The notes: a model not told the origin generated them from the letters alone. Positions 1-13,322 are shown, counted from the stretch's first letter. The stretch: DNA of 64,000 nt from Panonychus citri (GCF_014898815.1 NW_026515500.1:1302001-1366000), one strand, 5' to 3'. Numbers and translations: made by a program.

Positions 1-3000
1 ACTGAATTCCTGTGATCTTATATCATGAAATATATCTACGGGTTATATTGCATTTGGAATCATATCAAACATGATGATGATGATGATTACAAGCAAACAG
101 TAAGGAAAAAGCATCTTCATCAGAATCAATATCATGAAGTGAAGGGAAAAAAAGTAAGGATAAAATGGATTACATCAAGATGAAGGAATCAGAATCGTGG
201 CAGAAAAACATTCCAATATTAAAAGGTAAGAAATATAATCATTTACACCCTGAAGAAAAAAAAATGGAACGAAAAAATCAGGAGATAATCAGAACTCTCA
301 GAGGGAAAAAAACTGTTGAATGTGTTTGTGTGGTTCTTTTCATGATAAATATCATATTCATCACCGATGTATCTCAGTTTTCCCATTGTTGTACTGGTAT
401 AAATACTCAGAATAGTAAATGAATATATACTGAGTGGAAAAAAGATTCATATTTTACTCAGAACTTTTTTATCATCATGAACATATGATTGTTCAATAAT
501 TATCATAAGATTTCACCTACTCTGGAGGTTTATCATGATGGAGATATGGGATAGATGAATACACTGAATACAAAGTTCATTTCTATTCATGACAATTTTT
601 TCTCATGCTTAACCTTTTCTTTTCTACCTCATATTGATCTTCTTATCCACCTCTTCACCACCTCCTCCTGTTTTCCATGACACTAGGAGTGGGTATTGAA
701 ACTCTCAGCTTGTATTCCCATAATTACAATACTGTCATTGTTGTTATTCAATTTTGATTGTGATTGTGATTAAATTCAATTACATTTCTTGAGTTTGTCT
801 CATCACTTTATCCCCTGACTCCTACTTTGTTTTATCTACTTCCGTCTCCTGAATCTCCTTGAATTGTGTAAATGAAATTATCTTGTGAAAAGTGATTCTC
901 ATTTCAAATGATTTTCCGGTTCTTAATAATAATAATGATAATATTACACATTATGAATTCTAGAGAATGCAAAGTATTATCATGGTAATTTATCATGAAA
1001 GGAGTGATAAAATTCCGGAAAATAATGAATGAAAAAAATACTCAACAATCTTAGGAAATTGTGAATGAGGAGGTTTGCATGATGGGTGAATATAAGATTG
1101 AATTAAAGTTACACAATAGGAGTTTAATAATTACTCTCATTAACTTTGATTATCATTATTATTCTGATCATCATGAGAATCATAATTATCCTCAATTCTT
1201 GGAATCAATGGTGAAAGTATTCATTTTGTTCACTTGAATTGATTCCAAAGTCTCAGAGTTTTCGAAGATTTGGAAAACTTTGAGAATAGTAACTTTCAAT
1301 ATCTATTCAAATGTTGAATTGTCTTGAATTTATCAGAATGAAATTTCGAGTTCATTCTCGACCATCGGAAGCTCAGTTATCTATCCATGGAGATCCATGA
1401 TGATTAATTGATTCATAATTTCAATGGTGAATTTGAGGAAATTTGATAATTGGATTAATTTTACTTCAACAGAAAATTAACTTTTGAAATAACATTCAAA
1501 TTAGATTCAGAAGATTCTGATAATTTTATTGAAAGAATTGAAGTGAATTTTGTTTTTCATTATTTCTGAATTTCCAATGAGCTTCTCTGGAAATTCAGTC
1601 TAAGACTGGAAACTTCATGGAGATCTTGGTGAGGTTTTGTATGAGAGTTTGAACAATGTTCATTTCTTTGGGTCTTTTTTACCTATTCCATGTTTTTCCA
1701 ATTGATTTTCAGGGGAAAATAAAATGTTGAAAGTTTTCAGAACTTTTTTTATTCTTAATTTATGTTGAAATATTTTTCTATTACATGATAATGAGACTGT
1801 TTCATGACATTTAGATGATTCTTTTTTTTTGAGTTGATACAATTATAACAGTCTGAATAAAAGGTGAACATGAACATACAGAATTAAATTGAAGTAGTAA
1901 CAAAATTACAATTAGAATTGATTAACTTGTGAATAAAATTTCATTGCATGAGATTGAATCAGAACTTTGTTCAGAATGTAACAGAAAATGTGTTATTCAA
2001 TTAAGGTCCCGAATCCTCTGGTGATTTTTACTACATCGTGATAAAAGTAAAATGATCAACTATGATAAAATTGTTACCCTAAAGGTAAAATTGAATAACT
2101 GTTGAAGTTGATTAATTGATTGTTGATGATTTGAATGATGATTACAATTAGACTACAAATGGGGTTAGAAAAAAGTTCCAACCTTTGATTCAGTGTTCAA
2201 GGCTTTTTAATTGACGTTGATCAATACTCGATAACTGATCATGTTTCAGTCAAGAGCTCATGAGAAAATTCATAAGTCTTGGTGAGTATTGATCCCTGAA
2301 AACCAAAGTAATGTAATTATTTCAGTAATTAAATGAATCACAATCACCATTAACTTAATCATGAAACAAGGAGATAAATTAAACGAAACAGTTGAACCTT
2401 AATTTACATTGGAAAATGAGAGAAGCAAAAAAAAAGTTCTGAGAATTCAGAGTTTTTTTCTCTTCTTATTTTCCTTACCAATAAATGTAAAGAAATCAAA
2501 TCTCATTCCTAGAATATTGTTATTACTCTGAATTTGATTCTGATGGTGGAGGGAAAAAACTTTCACCACTTTAACGTATTTACTGTTATTATTATCATGA
2601 TAATTGCATGAAAGGTGTACAGAGTAAGCGATGGAGAAAAAAGCAAAAGAAAAACGTTGAACTGAAAAAAAAGTTCATGAGAATGAAAATGAAAATGAGA
2701 AAATAAAAAGTTCTGAAGTTTTCTCATTGGAAAGAAAAGTTTTTTTTTACCTCATCCAAATAAAGTTCATGGGGAATTGAATATACTTTTGGCAATACTG
2801 GTCAATGTTATGCATATTCACAGTGGAGATGAAACTGAATTTGAATGAACGATTTTAATATCAAATTGATAATATAATGAATTCAGGGGAATGATAATAT
2901 AAATATTTTATAATGAATGAACTTTTTTCTTTTCTTTTGTTGATTCAATTAGCTTTCTCTCTCTCTCTCTCATTCTCTTGAATTTTCATCTGAATGGCTA

Positions 3001-4195
3001 GAGAAAAATTCTGAGCGAAAAGTTCTGAAGAATTTTTTTCTTGCTATATACATGAATGTACTTTCTATCTCAGAACTTTTACTTGGAACAAAATCGATAA
3101 CTATTCGAATGGTATTCTGTGTGTATATATATTTACTTTTGTTTTCTTTTATCGTCTAGGGAAGTGATAGAAAATTTCTCAAGAAAATTTCATTTGTTCC
3201 TTCCCCTTGTGTTACTCGTCAATTCACCCGAGGGCATCAGTTTGGGGTGGTAATGGTGTGGGTAGTATATTGGTGAACTAAAATATTGTCTTGAAAATGA
3301 TGGTAAGATAGTTCTGCTGAAAGAATGAGATAATTTTGTTAACATGAACTGATAGAGGAAGAAGAAGGGAAAAAAATCTCATTCCATGATGATTCTCAAG
3401 AGGTTATCATGATTATCAGAGTTATTATTATCTTGATGTTATTATTAAAGTGAGAAGAAAAAAATCTCTGAGTGAAAAAAAATGAAATTATCGTCAATCT
3501 GTTAGATTTCAATTCTGTTGATTAAAGTTCATCAGAGGATAAAAATTGATTCTGTTAATCTTCAATATGTTTGTCTTTTTAATTTAACAATTGAAACAAT
3601 TTAATTTGATATAAAATCGAAATGAAAAAAATGAATATAACCTCCTACACACCGATTAAGCTTCACACACTCAATTCCAAGCTCCAAGTTCATTGATTTT
3701 CATGAGTTTTATCTTTGCATCGTTAATATCTTATCAAGAATTGATGATGAATCCCTTTTTATCATTCTTATCATTATCTCCACTCTCTCATCATAATAAT
3801 GATGTGATCTCACTTACTCTCTTTCTCTCTCGTTCTGTTGATTCTTAGCTTCTGTCTTGATCATCATTATCATTCTGCTCTTTCATCATCACACCCGAAA
3901 TCATTGCCATTTCCTTAAGCTGTTTTTTACTTCGTAATTGATTTTATTCCCCCAATCTGTTCATCTATTACTTTATCTCTTCCTCATCATCATCATCATC
4001 ATCTCTCTCTCTCTTTTCTCTCTATTAATATCTTATCTTGCTTCCCCTTTTCCTCTGGTTATGCTTTTTTGATTCTATTTCATCCGAGTATCATCTGAAT
4101 ATAATAGGCAATACTCTTGAGATACAAACATGGTGAAAAAGATGATGAGAAGTAAGTAAATTGAAGAGGGTGTGGATGTTTCTGTGTGTATACAT

Positions 4196-4198
<3 letters not shown>

Positions 4199-4229
<31 letters not shown>
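4199..4229. repeat. (GA)n microsatellite
   Basis: Uninterrupted GA dinucleotide run, read directly. Confidence 0.95.
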
Positions 4230-4231
<2 letters not shown>

Positions 4232-4952
4232 GGTGATGGAGGATGGATAAGAGTGGTGATAATGATGAGAGAGTGAAATGTAAAGGGAGTAAGAAGAAAC
4301 CTTTTCGTCTACATTTGTTTCGCTTCAGTTGGAACCTGAACAAAATTTTTTTCTCAGAATTTTTATCTTCTATCTCTCTCTTTCTTTTGCTACCCATAGA
4401 CTTATTATGATTCCATATTTTAACCTTTTTCTCTTTATTTTTCTCTCTTCATGATTTCGAGCACTTTGAACTTCTGTCATATCCCCCTCTTCCAATGCTC
4501 TACATGGATGCTCTTTATTCATTCTTGTATTGAGAAGTGTTCACCATGATCATACATTCATTCTGTCTGAATTAACGATTTATGTTCATCTTTTTTTCAT
4601 TTGTTTGCTTTTTCATTCCAATGTCTCTCATTTTTCCTTTCATATCTTTTACTTTTGGTGTCTCCATGAATATACAAAGAATCCCTGTAACCAATGTAAT
4701 TTCTAATTGATGAGAATCATTAATGATAATTATAAACCTCTGAATTCTTGGTTTAGATGGAAATTATCATTCCCTGTTTAACCAATAGATGTATTGTTAT
4801 CAGAGGCTTGTTCATGTTTCCAAAATCCTCCTACTCTTTTCAAGTTGAAATCTCTCGTTCTCTTTCATGATTATCCAGTGAATAATGTATTGAGTAAATT
4901 TCTCATTCATCTCATCTTTTATCTTCCTAAATCATCATCAACATGATGGTGA

Positions 4953-5187
4953 TACAGGGTTGGCAATCTATCTTTAGACAATTTAGTTCACACATAACTT
5001 ATTGATTGTGCCCGTGTATCCAATTTTAGTCCAACTTTGTCAGATCATTGTGATGAAAATGCTCAACATGAAGGGTTGAATTCTTTCATTTATTCAACCC
5101 TTTTCATGGAATTGAGGTCTTTAACGGAGTGTCCAACATATTCGAAAAATGTGAACCTTCTCAGAATGTTATATTGTCAACCCTGTA
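4953..5187. mobile_element. Small mariner-type MITE
   Basis: The ends are inverted repeats: TACAGGGTTGGCAAT on the left and the complement of TACAGGGTTGACAAT on the right, 14 of 15 positions matching. If the outer TA is taken as the target duplication, the inverted repeat starts CAGGGTTG, as in Tc1/mariner-type MITEs. An internal hairpin (GGGTTGAAT arm at 5073-5081, complement at 5092-5100) repeats the terminal word. The 78-codon frame inside has no recognised domain. The family name is unknown. Confidence 0.6.
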
Positions 5188-8100
5188 CTTTTAGTCTATC
5201 AAACTGTCTAGATTCTCAACTACTATCAACAAGAATCCAATGTCAATGTTGTTACGAAAAAAATTTCTGCTGACTTTATGGCTTGTATTTGGATGGAGAT
5301 GATTAGGATGATGATGATGATTTAGGAAGATGATGACCTGTGTTAGTGGCTTGATAAATAGCGATGAAGAGACAAGGATGACAAAAGAAGTAAAGAACTT
5401 GCGTAGTATTCAACATTTTGATTCAAATTATGTCCAAAGTTCTGAAAGAGAAAAGGAAATAAAAATAAGATACAAATAAGATGCGATTGGAAACAATACC
5501 AGAGAGAGAAAGAGAGAAGACGAAAAAAACCATAAAGGTGAGAATATACAATGAGAAATACTATCGATCCAACTGATCGAAATTGTAATTCTCGAAACAG
5601 AGAATCGAAGTGGAAATTTTTTGTTCTAAAACATTAGTTGATATTATCTTCATCTTCTTTCACTCTGATCTTTGGATTCTCATTTTTTCTTCCTCATCCC
5701 TCTTGTCCATTATCAGTTACATGTCAAAGTCATCATCATATTTCATCCTCATACAATATTAATACAAGGTACATTATCTTCATCATTATCATCATCATAA
5801 CTTGACCTTATCATCATATTGATAGGATACCAATAACGATAATAGTATTAATAACAATGATCTGTATCAATAATAATGAGGCTTCAATAATGTTACTAAT
5901 AATAATATTGATGATATTGTGACTGACAATTATGATTACCTTTTAATGATAATTAATAAGCTAATTGTGGACAGAGAAAAAGAAATGATCAATTATCTAA
6001 TTCAATTCCCTATCATGTACGAAACAATCAAAACGATTATCGGAATATAATTTGATTCAGGTTAACCAATGGTTTGCCTTTTATTTTACCTGAAGCAAAT
6101 TTTACATCTACTATTTAATAAGCTTCTAACCTAATAGATATCTCATCCCATAGGAGAGATATAATTCATTTCATGAACTTTCCGAGTAACCATTAACCCT
6201 GAATCTTGATGAAGATATTTGATATGATATTATGAGTTGAGAAACAATCACCTTGAACTATTGTTTGCTGAATGATGTTGATAATAGTTGTGACCTAAAT
6301 TGATCAGTATCATGGTGTTAATGATTATCTCAAGTGAATCGTGTTGAAAAATGAATAAGATTCATTCATCATTTGGATTTTAAATACAGATGATGATGAA
6401 TGAAAATTCAGTTGAGTGAAAATTTCCAACCATGATAGTGTTGATTTCTTTATGAACATCATGTTGAAACTTTCAAATCTCGAGTTTTCCTGAATTTTAT
6501 TCATGCTGTTTATCCATCATCATGAAACTGATGCTTTTTTTCATCTCACATGGTAATTTTTTTTTGTTTTCTTCTTTTTCGATGGAGAAGAAAAAAAAAT
6601 TGTTTCCTCATAAATGTTATCATGATAACACCATAATCACCATGTGTTAATATATTCGCGTATTACAAGCTGAATAAGTTTATGAATTAATTGATTTGAC
6701 AAAATTCACCAAGAAAACAACATGATGACTACATTTACTTTTCCTCATCAACTCAATTGAAATGTTTGACTTTAAGCTTGTGATTGATGTTGAAATTTAC
6801 AATCTCGCTTATTATTTTTAACTGAATAATAATCTGATATCATGGAAATGAGAATAAATATTTATACTCATAACTAATGATAGAAACTCAGTGAGCTCTG
6901 ATATATTAGCATACATGATGGAAAACTATTGGATTCAAGTCAAATGTCGTCATACCTGATGATGAAACTTGAAATCTGACGCTGAATATGTTTGATGAAC
7001 ATGAATGAATCATAATGGCGATGAAATTTTCATCTTCAACTTTTTTCCTTCCTTAAAATATATTCAGAAACTCTTGATAATGAATATGATAATCATTTCA
7101 TGTCTCATGTTTTTATAGTGAGATTGATATTCAACAACCTAAATGAAATTTTCGAGCTCAAGCTCATGTGATGATTTAATCACAGGTAAAAATCATTGAA
7201 TTCCCTGTTTTTTTTTTGTATACAAAATCATTCATTATCTTAGAAGCTCCGGAATCATGGTTAACATTTATCGCCTTTGAAATGATCTCATATTATTCAT
7301 GATCATTTCATCAATAGTTATCTTTCATGATGAATGTAATGATATCAGGATTCTATCGTTAGGAATATTATTATATATTAATAAAAGATTCATCTTCCTA
7401 TTTTCTGAAATGAGACCTCTGAGTTTCAGCTCATTGAATGAACTATTTTCACGTTGCTACACGAAAACTTATCTCCCTGTTTTTCATCATCTCCATTCTT
7501 ATCTTTCTGAATTAATAATGATAATAATAATGATGATGATGATAAAATATTATCAAGTTTGACATTGTTATCATGGTTGAAGTTGAAAATATATATTTAT
7601 TTTACCATGTAAATGCTAATAAATATTAATTGTATCAATGATGAAACTGATAATAAAAGTAATTGTAATGCTATTAGTTGAAGTAAGCAAGGCAATATAT
7701 TATCAGAATTATCCAGTTGCATGAGGATTACCCTGAATCCAGGATGAAAAAATAGCAGTATCTCTAAGCTGATTAGCTTTGATATATATTTTTCTTGCCA
7801 TCCAAGAGCAGCTTTTAAGTATAATGTCAGAATAATTGTATCAACAACTGATTGATTTATCTGATAATTCAGTGTCATCATGATAAGAGAGACAATATTT
7901 TCATGGTAATGATTCAATTTCAACCTTTGTATTCAACATTAAACTTGAGTGTTCTTCCTGAACAATCAGAACTTTATTCAACTTTTTACTTCCAACAAAT
8001 TCTGTGACGATGCTTTTAAAGTTTCGGTGTAAAATAATTGTCTCCAAACTTTTTGAGAACTTTTTTTATCCCTTCGATTTGGTTTTCTCTTATTCTTAAA

Positions 8101-8876
8101 TGAAAATCGATTCGATAAACTTTCATTTCGACTTGATTAGTTTCTTATATACAATTAGCATTTGATAATCGATAACTTTCTCTTCTTCTAAATCTCAATA
8201 GTTTTCTACTGAGCTGAAAGTTTTTATTTCTTCAGAATTTTCAGAATATTACTAATCGATTTAATCTATTCTCATGAAGATATCAATTAATTGTTATGAT
8301 GTCAATGAATATGATGATTTCTCATCTATTCCAGATAAAAGGTTATTGAGGAAAAAAATCACGAATTTCAATCATCTAATCCATTATCATTAATCTATTG
8401 TCATTGGATTGATTATCATGAAGAAAACTAATTGTTCAACTATCATGGTGACCAATGAATCTGTTTTTTTCTATCGATATTGGTCAGTTCTAGAGTTCAC
8501 TTTGTGTCCATTTTGTGTTTACATGTTAACATTTTGCGATTCTGGGTCATCCCTTTTTTTTGTATTGATCAGATGAAGATAATGAAAAGGGAACGACAAC
8601 AATTTAGATAAATTGATTCTTGGGTTAAACTGAAATTTCATGGTAATAAATTTAATTCTCTCCCATTGTTTCATTCAATTTACTCAGTGGAACAGATAGA
8701 AAGTTGAAAAGTTATCCTTACCATGATAATGGTACAAATCATGGTGATTAGTTGAGCTTATAATCATGATAATGGTTTATCAAGTTGATGATTGATTCAA
8801 AAGCCGATATTTTATCATTTTATATTTTATCATGAAAAATGCGGAGAAAAAAAGTTTCATGGTGAAGGAAATTAAA

Positions 8877-8878
<2 letters not shown>

Positions 8879-8908
<30 letters not shown>
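8879..8908. repeat. (TC)n microsatellite
   Basis: Uninterrupted TC dinucleotide run, read directly. Confidence 0.95.
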
Positions 8909-8912
<4 letters not shown>

Positions 8913-9492
8913 TGTTAATCGTAATTATCGTTTGAACTTCCTAATATTGTATATACATAAGATTTGGAGATAACTTTGACTGGAAAAAAGTTTTAATATT
9001 GATAATAATGTTCATCATGAAGCTCATTGATTTTCAATTCTTTTCATGTTCATGATAACCTTTGATAAGAATCAAATAATAAATAGATGTCAATCATATT
9101 TTGATATTGAGATATGAATCCATTGAAAAAGATTTCAGCCTTACTCAATGAATCAATTGAGATGAATTCATTTGGTACCATGAAAACAATTTTCTGAAAC
9201 TTTTCACAAATTGAAATTGTTTTTATTGAAAAATTCATTCGCTTACATTTGAAATTATCATGTTAACCTATTCTCGGCCTACGGAAGTGATAATGATATA
9301 TATTCTAGCATTTTTATATATGAATTTTGACTGAATCATGATGATCCGTGAGAATCCTCATGAACCCTAAGGCGATTGAAGAAGGTGTATTTTTGTGTGT
9401 GAATCAAATTCCATTTGAAATTGTAATGTAAATGTTACTTAACAACATTGATATCGGATTCTCATTACCATGAAACTCCCAGAATGGAACCA

Positions 9493-9513
9493 AATAATAA
9501 TAATAATAATAAT
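9493..9513. repeat. (AAT)n microsatellite
   Basis: Seven AAT-type units in a row, read directly. Confidence 0.9.
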
Positions 9514-9740
9514 GTTACATTGAAATAAATTCCGTTGGTTTAGGAAATATTTTCATTCCCTCATAATAATAATAATAACCAGAAGCATTTCCATTGGCTG
9601 AGGTTATTTTATGTGAATGATAATAATTATCATGAAGCTGAAAATCAGAGTAATTGCAGGTATCATGGTAACTGAATAATAACAATAATATGAACAAAAA
9701 AAGAGACATTCATGTTAGATAACAATTCATTACATTATCA

Positions 9741-9762
9741 TGATGATGATGATGATGATGAT
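9741..9762. repeat. (TGA)n microsatellite
   Basis: Seven TGA units, one of many short ATG/ATC trinucleotide tracts in the intergenic DNA. Confidence 0.9.
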
Positions 9763-10830
9763 ACATTTATTTTCCTTTGATATGATTATCAATATTATTG
9801 AGATTTATTTATATTCATTTCATGGGAATTTTTTGTTACCTTGATAACTTTTCTTCTGATATTATTCAACATGAGGATATTTCCATGTATTCTGTTGTAT
9901 TGTTTAGTATAAGAAAATGTTTCTTGAGTTAAATCATCTTCGTCCTTTTTGTGTAACATTTGTTTGTTTCATGATTCAAGTTCACCATGAAATTGGAAAT
10001 ACTTGTTATTTTATCACCGGATATTTAATCTTGTGATATAATAATAATTTTATTCAATTGATTCTGATTCAGATATTCTGATGATCAGTTTTCAATTCGG
10101 GTCAAGTTATATTAGTTATATTTATAAGTTTATTTGGTGTTGAAAGTTTCCGGTTCCAGGTTGAAATATAATCGTAACCATGATGATAACGAATAGATAA
10201 ATTAATAACATTGAATGTGTAAAGTTAATGATGAACTTTTTTGCTTTTGGTGCTGCATAATATTTCCCTTGCATGGTTACATGAGATGACTGAATTTTCT
10301 GGGAATAAGATAATATAATAATAACATTTCATTTCAATTATTTGATTGAGATGCTTTTGGCTTTGTTCATGGTTTCATGGGTGAAACCTTAGCAACATGA
10401 AAACATTGAACATCGTTGACAGGGTTTAATATGATGACCTGAAAAAAAGAAAGTGTCACATCATGAAACTTTTGTTGCCATCAATTAGAGATGAACATTG
10501 ATTTCATTCATGTGATATCAAATTTCCTGAATCAAAATTGGAACACATGATGATTATTATTTGGAAATTGTTTCTTATATATCAGTTATCATGTTGAATC
10601 AATTTTCTTCTTGTTATATTATCAATTGAAGAAGAAAAATGAAAGAGAAAAATTTTTCATGATTGATTCTCAAAATTCGTGTCTGAATTAGCTCTCTGTT
10701 GCTTCTGATTTTCTTTTCGCCTTTTTCTTCATGAAAACTAGTCTCCGATTCTCAGTAAACTTGGAAATTTTAGTTCTGATGAGACTAAGTTCGTATCGAT
10801 ACAGAGTATCATGGATTATATCGTGTTCTC

Positions 10831-10834
10831 ATCT
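10831..10834. other. Target site duplication, left copy (ATCT)
   Basis: ATCT directly precedes the 5' LTR and also directly follows the 3' LTR at 21214-21217. This fits integrase-mediated insertion of a Ty3/Gypsy-type element. Confidence 0.85.
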
Positions 10835-10930
10835 TGTAAGGGGTGGTAAGCTGCTCTTACCCCCAAACTCACCTCATCATCAACAACCAACAGAATCAAA
10901 GGTTGATTAAGTGTCACCTTAATCAAAGGG

Positions 10931-10937
10931 TATAAAA
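10931..10937 (+). promoter_or_regulatory. TATA-like box in the 5' LTR
   Basis: TATAAAA about 96 bp into the LTR, where an RNA polymerase II promoter would be expected. The same word is present in the 3' LTR. Assigned by motif only. Confidence 0.45.
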
Positions 10938-11097
10938 AACAAGATTGTTAAAGACAAACAGTCAGTTAATGTGAACCAGTTAATCCTAATCCTTGTTAAA
11001 ATTAAATCTCTCTGTGTTAAACTCTTGTCCATATTGTTAATCTTAGTGAAACATTAAACTATTCATAATTAATTAATCGTTGTTAATCACTTGTGGT

Positions 11098-11123
11098 GTG
11101 GATTAAGTAATTACTTAATCCAC
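11098..11123. repeat. 26-bp perfect palindrome in LTR (GTAATTAC family)
   Basis: Core AAGTAATTACTT with left arm GTGGATT and its exact complement on the right. The 3' LTR has the same palindrome at 21117-21142. Confidence 0.95.
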
Positions 11124-11196
11124 TACGATATGAGATTGGCCCCTTATTGAAAGATTTCGGTAATCGAGTGTTCCGATAAAGTAATACTCTTACAGA

Positions 11197-11216
11197 TGGT
11201 GGAGATGCCGAGTCTC
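11197..11216 (+). promoter_or_regulatory. Primer binding site, tRNA-Ala type
   Basis: Starts with TGG two bases after the 5' LTR. The first 14 bases, TGGTGGAGATGCCG, complement a tRNA 3' end reading CGGCATCTCCACCA, which is the usual end of animal cytoplasmic tRNA-Ala. The next bases continue to fit a tRNA T-arm (CTCGG stem, GAGA of the loop). Reverse transcription would be primed here. Confidence 0.75.
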
Positions 11217-11361
11217 TATCATCACAAGTGAAAACAATCAAAGTTAATTAATATTTACTTATTAAATTTCTAAAAGTTTTCCATCACAAGTTATTATCTT
11301 ACAAGTCTGTTATCTCAAAATTTGCTTGCCTTTATAAATATCAATTCAAGTTTATGGTCTC

Positions 11362-11385
11362 ATTGAGAAGTAATTACTTCTCAAT
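11362..11385. repeat. 24-bp perfect palindrome (GTAATTAC family)
   Basis: Core AAGTAATTACTT with left arm ATTGAG and its exact complement on the right. Confidence 0.95.
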
Positions 11386-11427
11386 TCAACATCATTTTCA
11401 ATTCATCGTTTTCCTTGTTTCATCTTC

Positions 11428-11447
11428 GAGAAAGTAACTACTTTCTC
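11428..11447. repeat. 20-bp near-palindrome (GTAACTAC variant)
   Basis: Arms GAGAAAGTA and TACTTTCTC around a mismatched centre. It looks like a family member that has lost its central symmetry. Confidence 0.8.
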
Positions 11448-11558
11448 TTCCTATTTGTTATAACGAGCATCGTTTTCATCATTATTATTGGATCAATACA
11501 AACAGCAAATTTTCATTTTTGTAAAGTGTTTTTGTTATTCCTCAACTCTTTGATTAAA

Positions 11559-13322
11559 ATGCCTATCGACCCAAAGAATCCGATTGATATAACCATTGGT
11601 AATGTTGCTAAGGATGAGGAATCAAAATTGACCTTCGTCAAGGCCATGGGTTATCCTCCTGGTTATAACCTAACGGGTTCTTATTTAACCAGAAGATTCA
11701 ATGAAAATATAAAAACCTGTTTATTATATTTTGGTAAATTACCACAATCAGAAGAAGTTGATTATAATATTAAGTTCGATTACGATTGGTTTCAATGTCC
11801 GGAAGTTATAAAAAAGTTGAGAATAGCTGGTTTTACTGACCCTAACATTCGTAAGCTGGCTAAGTTTGGATTTTTTGATAACCTGGATAAAATCCCACCA
11901 ATTGATTTGAAGTCTGAATTTACTGATAATCAAATATCTATTCTTCTGAAAGTTTTTAAACAAGAAAATCCACAACCATTGATCAACTATGATGCTGAGC
12001 TAAATCAAACATTCAGCAACATCAACATCAACCAACAACATTTCCCGTTTACTCACCAATCTGATCATTTCGAGGATCCAATGTCAACTCAATATCATGA
12101 TCATTCTCCTGTTCATCAACAACAGAATAACAACTTACAGTTTCACCCAAGTTGGCTCAAGATTCAAGATAAATTCAATGAAAATGAAAGTCTAAATGAA
12201 TGGCTAAAGGAGTTGGAGTCTAAGATCGACATCTTTGGGTTTGATGATGCAACTGCGATAAAGATTCTGTCAGCTAATCTACCATTTAAGATTTATGATG
12301 AAGTAAAGAAAATTTTAACGCTTTTTCCAGGTATTTCCTTTAAAAACCTTTGTGGTAAAGTGAGAACAACCTACATTGGGGAGAGTGAGATAGTCGCTGC
12401 ATCTCATAATCTTTATACAACGAAATTTTACAAGGGTAATGATCCGATTAATCACTGTCGCATCATCACTAGAGCTGCTCGATTACGAGTTCCTAATATT
12501 AGCGAACATTGTATCGTGTTAATCATTTTGTTCACATTACCTCCTGATTTAAGGTTGACCTTAGCAAATGACCTTACTATAACCCGGATTGATGATCTTG
12601 AAAAGATAATTACCTTTAATAATTCTTATCCTCGTAATAGCAATAGAAACAATCAACAGCCAAGATTACCGGGTAATCAAATGCAGAGACCCTTTGGTAA
12701 CCAACAACCTTTTACTCCAGGTCAATTTGGTGGTCAACAAAATCCCAGCCCCTATTATACAAAAAATTTTAATTACCAAGGCCCGAGATTAAATCAACCC
12801 AACCAGCCAATGTATCAACAACCTAATCCATCTAATTTCAACCAACACCCCAATCATCAAAACTATCAACAAAATGATCAACGGTTTAGTCAAAGGCGTA
12901 ATAATCAACAAAATAATTACAGGCAACAGTTTCATCAGCCTCAATTTTATCAAAACCCTAACCAAATGATGAATAACCAGCAACAGTGTCAATTTTGTAA
13001 AGATAATGGACATGATACTGAAAATTGTCCGTTAAAACAGCAGATTGAAGGTAGTAATATACAACACTACAAATTGAGAGCGTCAACTACACTTGGTAAG
13101 CATATAAAATCAAGAGATCCGACAATGGTAGTAGAGGTTTTAGACAAATTTCCATTGGTTGAGACAATTGCAATGGTCGATACTGGAGCTTCAACTACGC
13201 TAATCTCTCTTGATCTTGCTAATAAAATGGGATTAGCTATTTATAGATCCCGCCATGAGTTTTGTGGGTTCAGTAAAGTCACCACCAATAAGAGCAGTTG
13301 GAGCGTCACAAATTTTCGTTAG
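11559..13322 (+). CDS. gag: Gag polyprotein with start of protease, element 1
   Basis: Structural capsid/nucleocapsid polyprotein running into the aspartic protease. The first ATG is at 11559; the open frame reaches upstream only through a TTG. Residues 1-400 are a globular capsid-type region, followed by a long Q/N/P-rich stretch and one CCHC zinc knuckle from residue 477 (CQFCKDNGHDTENC, spacing CX2CX4HX4C). The protease active site is DTGAS with Asp541. The frame ends at residue 587, inside the protease, and the rest of the protease is in another frame (from about 13255). This is either programmed frameshifting or a mutation. Family identity is firm from the knuckle and DTGA; Gag sequence outside them is not conserved. 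Confidence 0.9.
   Translation: MPIDPKNPIDITIGNVAKDEESKLTFVKAMGYPPGYNLTGSYLTRRFNENIKTCLLYFGKLPQSEEVDYNIKFDYDWFQCPEVIKKLRIAGFTDPNIRKLAKFGFFDNLDKIPPIDLKSEFTDNQISILLKVFKQENPQPLINYDAELNQTFSNININQQHFPFTHQSDHFEDPMSTQYHDHSPVHQQQNNNLQFHPSWLKIQDKFNENESLNEWLKELESKIDIFGFDDATAIKILSANLPFKIYDEVKKILTLFPGISFKNLCGKVRTTYIGESEIVAASHNLYTTKFYKGNDPINHCRIITRAARLRVPNISEHCIVLIILFTLPPDLRLTLANDLTITRIDDLEKIITFNNSYPRNSNRNNQQPRLPGNQMQRPFGNQQPFTPGQFGGQQNPSPYYTKNFNYQGPRLNQPNQPMYQQPNPSNFNQHPNHQNYQQNDQRFSQRRNNQQNNYRQQFHQPQFYQNPNQMMNNQQQCQFCKDNGHDTENCPLKQQIEGSNIQHYKLRASTTLGKHIKSRDPTMVVEVLDKFPLVETIAMVDTGASTTLISLDLANKMGLAIYRSRHEFCGFSKVTTNKSSWSVTNFR

Larger units (their letters stand above)
1..10830. other. Intergenic A+T-rich DNA, no supported gene
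   Basis: No reading frame here is convincing: all are short, low in complexity and lack recognisable domains. The stretch is dominated by A+T-rich DNA with recurring words such as TATCATGATAA, TATCATGGTAA and GAACTTTTTT, by ATG/ATC trinucleotide runs and by (GA/CT)n microsatellites. One MITE at 4953-5187 is annotated separately. Small spliced exons cannot be excluded by eye. Confidence 0.6.
10835..11194 (+). repeat. 5' LTR of element 1
   Basis: 360 bp, beginning TGTAAG and ending CTTACA (a 6-bp terminal inverted repeat), matched by the 3' LTR at 20854-21213. It contains a TATA-like box at 10931 and a perfect 26-bp palindrome at 11098-11123. A second inverted word near the start, GGTAAG with CTTACC, could form a small hairpin. 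It supplies the element's promoter and transcript ends. Confidence 0.95.
11217..11558 (+). other. 5' leader of element 1
   Basis: Untranslated leader between the primer site and the first Gag ATG. It holds two palindromes (11362-11385 and 11428-11447). The Gag frame is open through part of it without an ATG. That hydrophobic upstream stretch is probably not translated. Confidence 0.6.

Noticed and set aside
4080..4397. 105-codon minus-strand frame
   Set aside because: The Ser/Leu repeat part is the translated GA microsatellite; no domain.
11415..11558. Hydrophobic N-terminal extension of Gag resembling a signal or membrane segment
   Set aside because: The frame upstream of 11559 starts at a TTG and has no ATG. 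It also contains palindrome 11428-11447, so it is most likely untranslated leader.
11748..13013. Minus-strand frames inside element 1 Gag
   Set aside because: Shadows of the Gag frame, low complexity Leu/Ile-rich.
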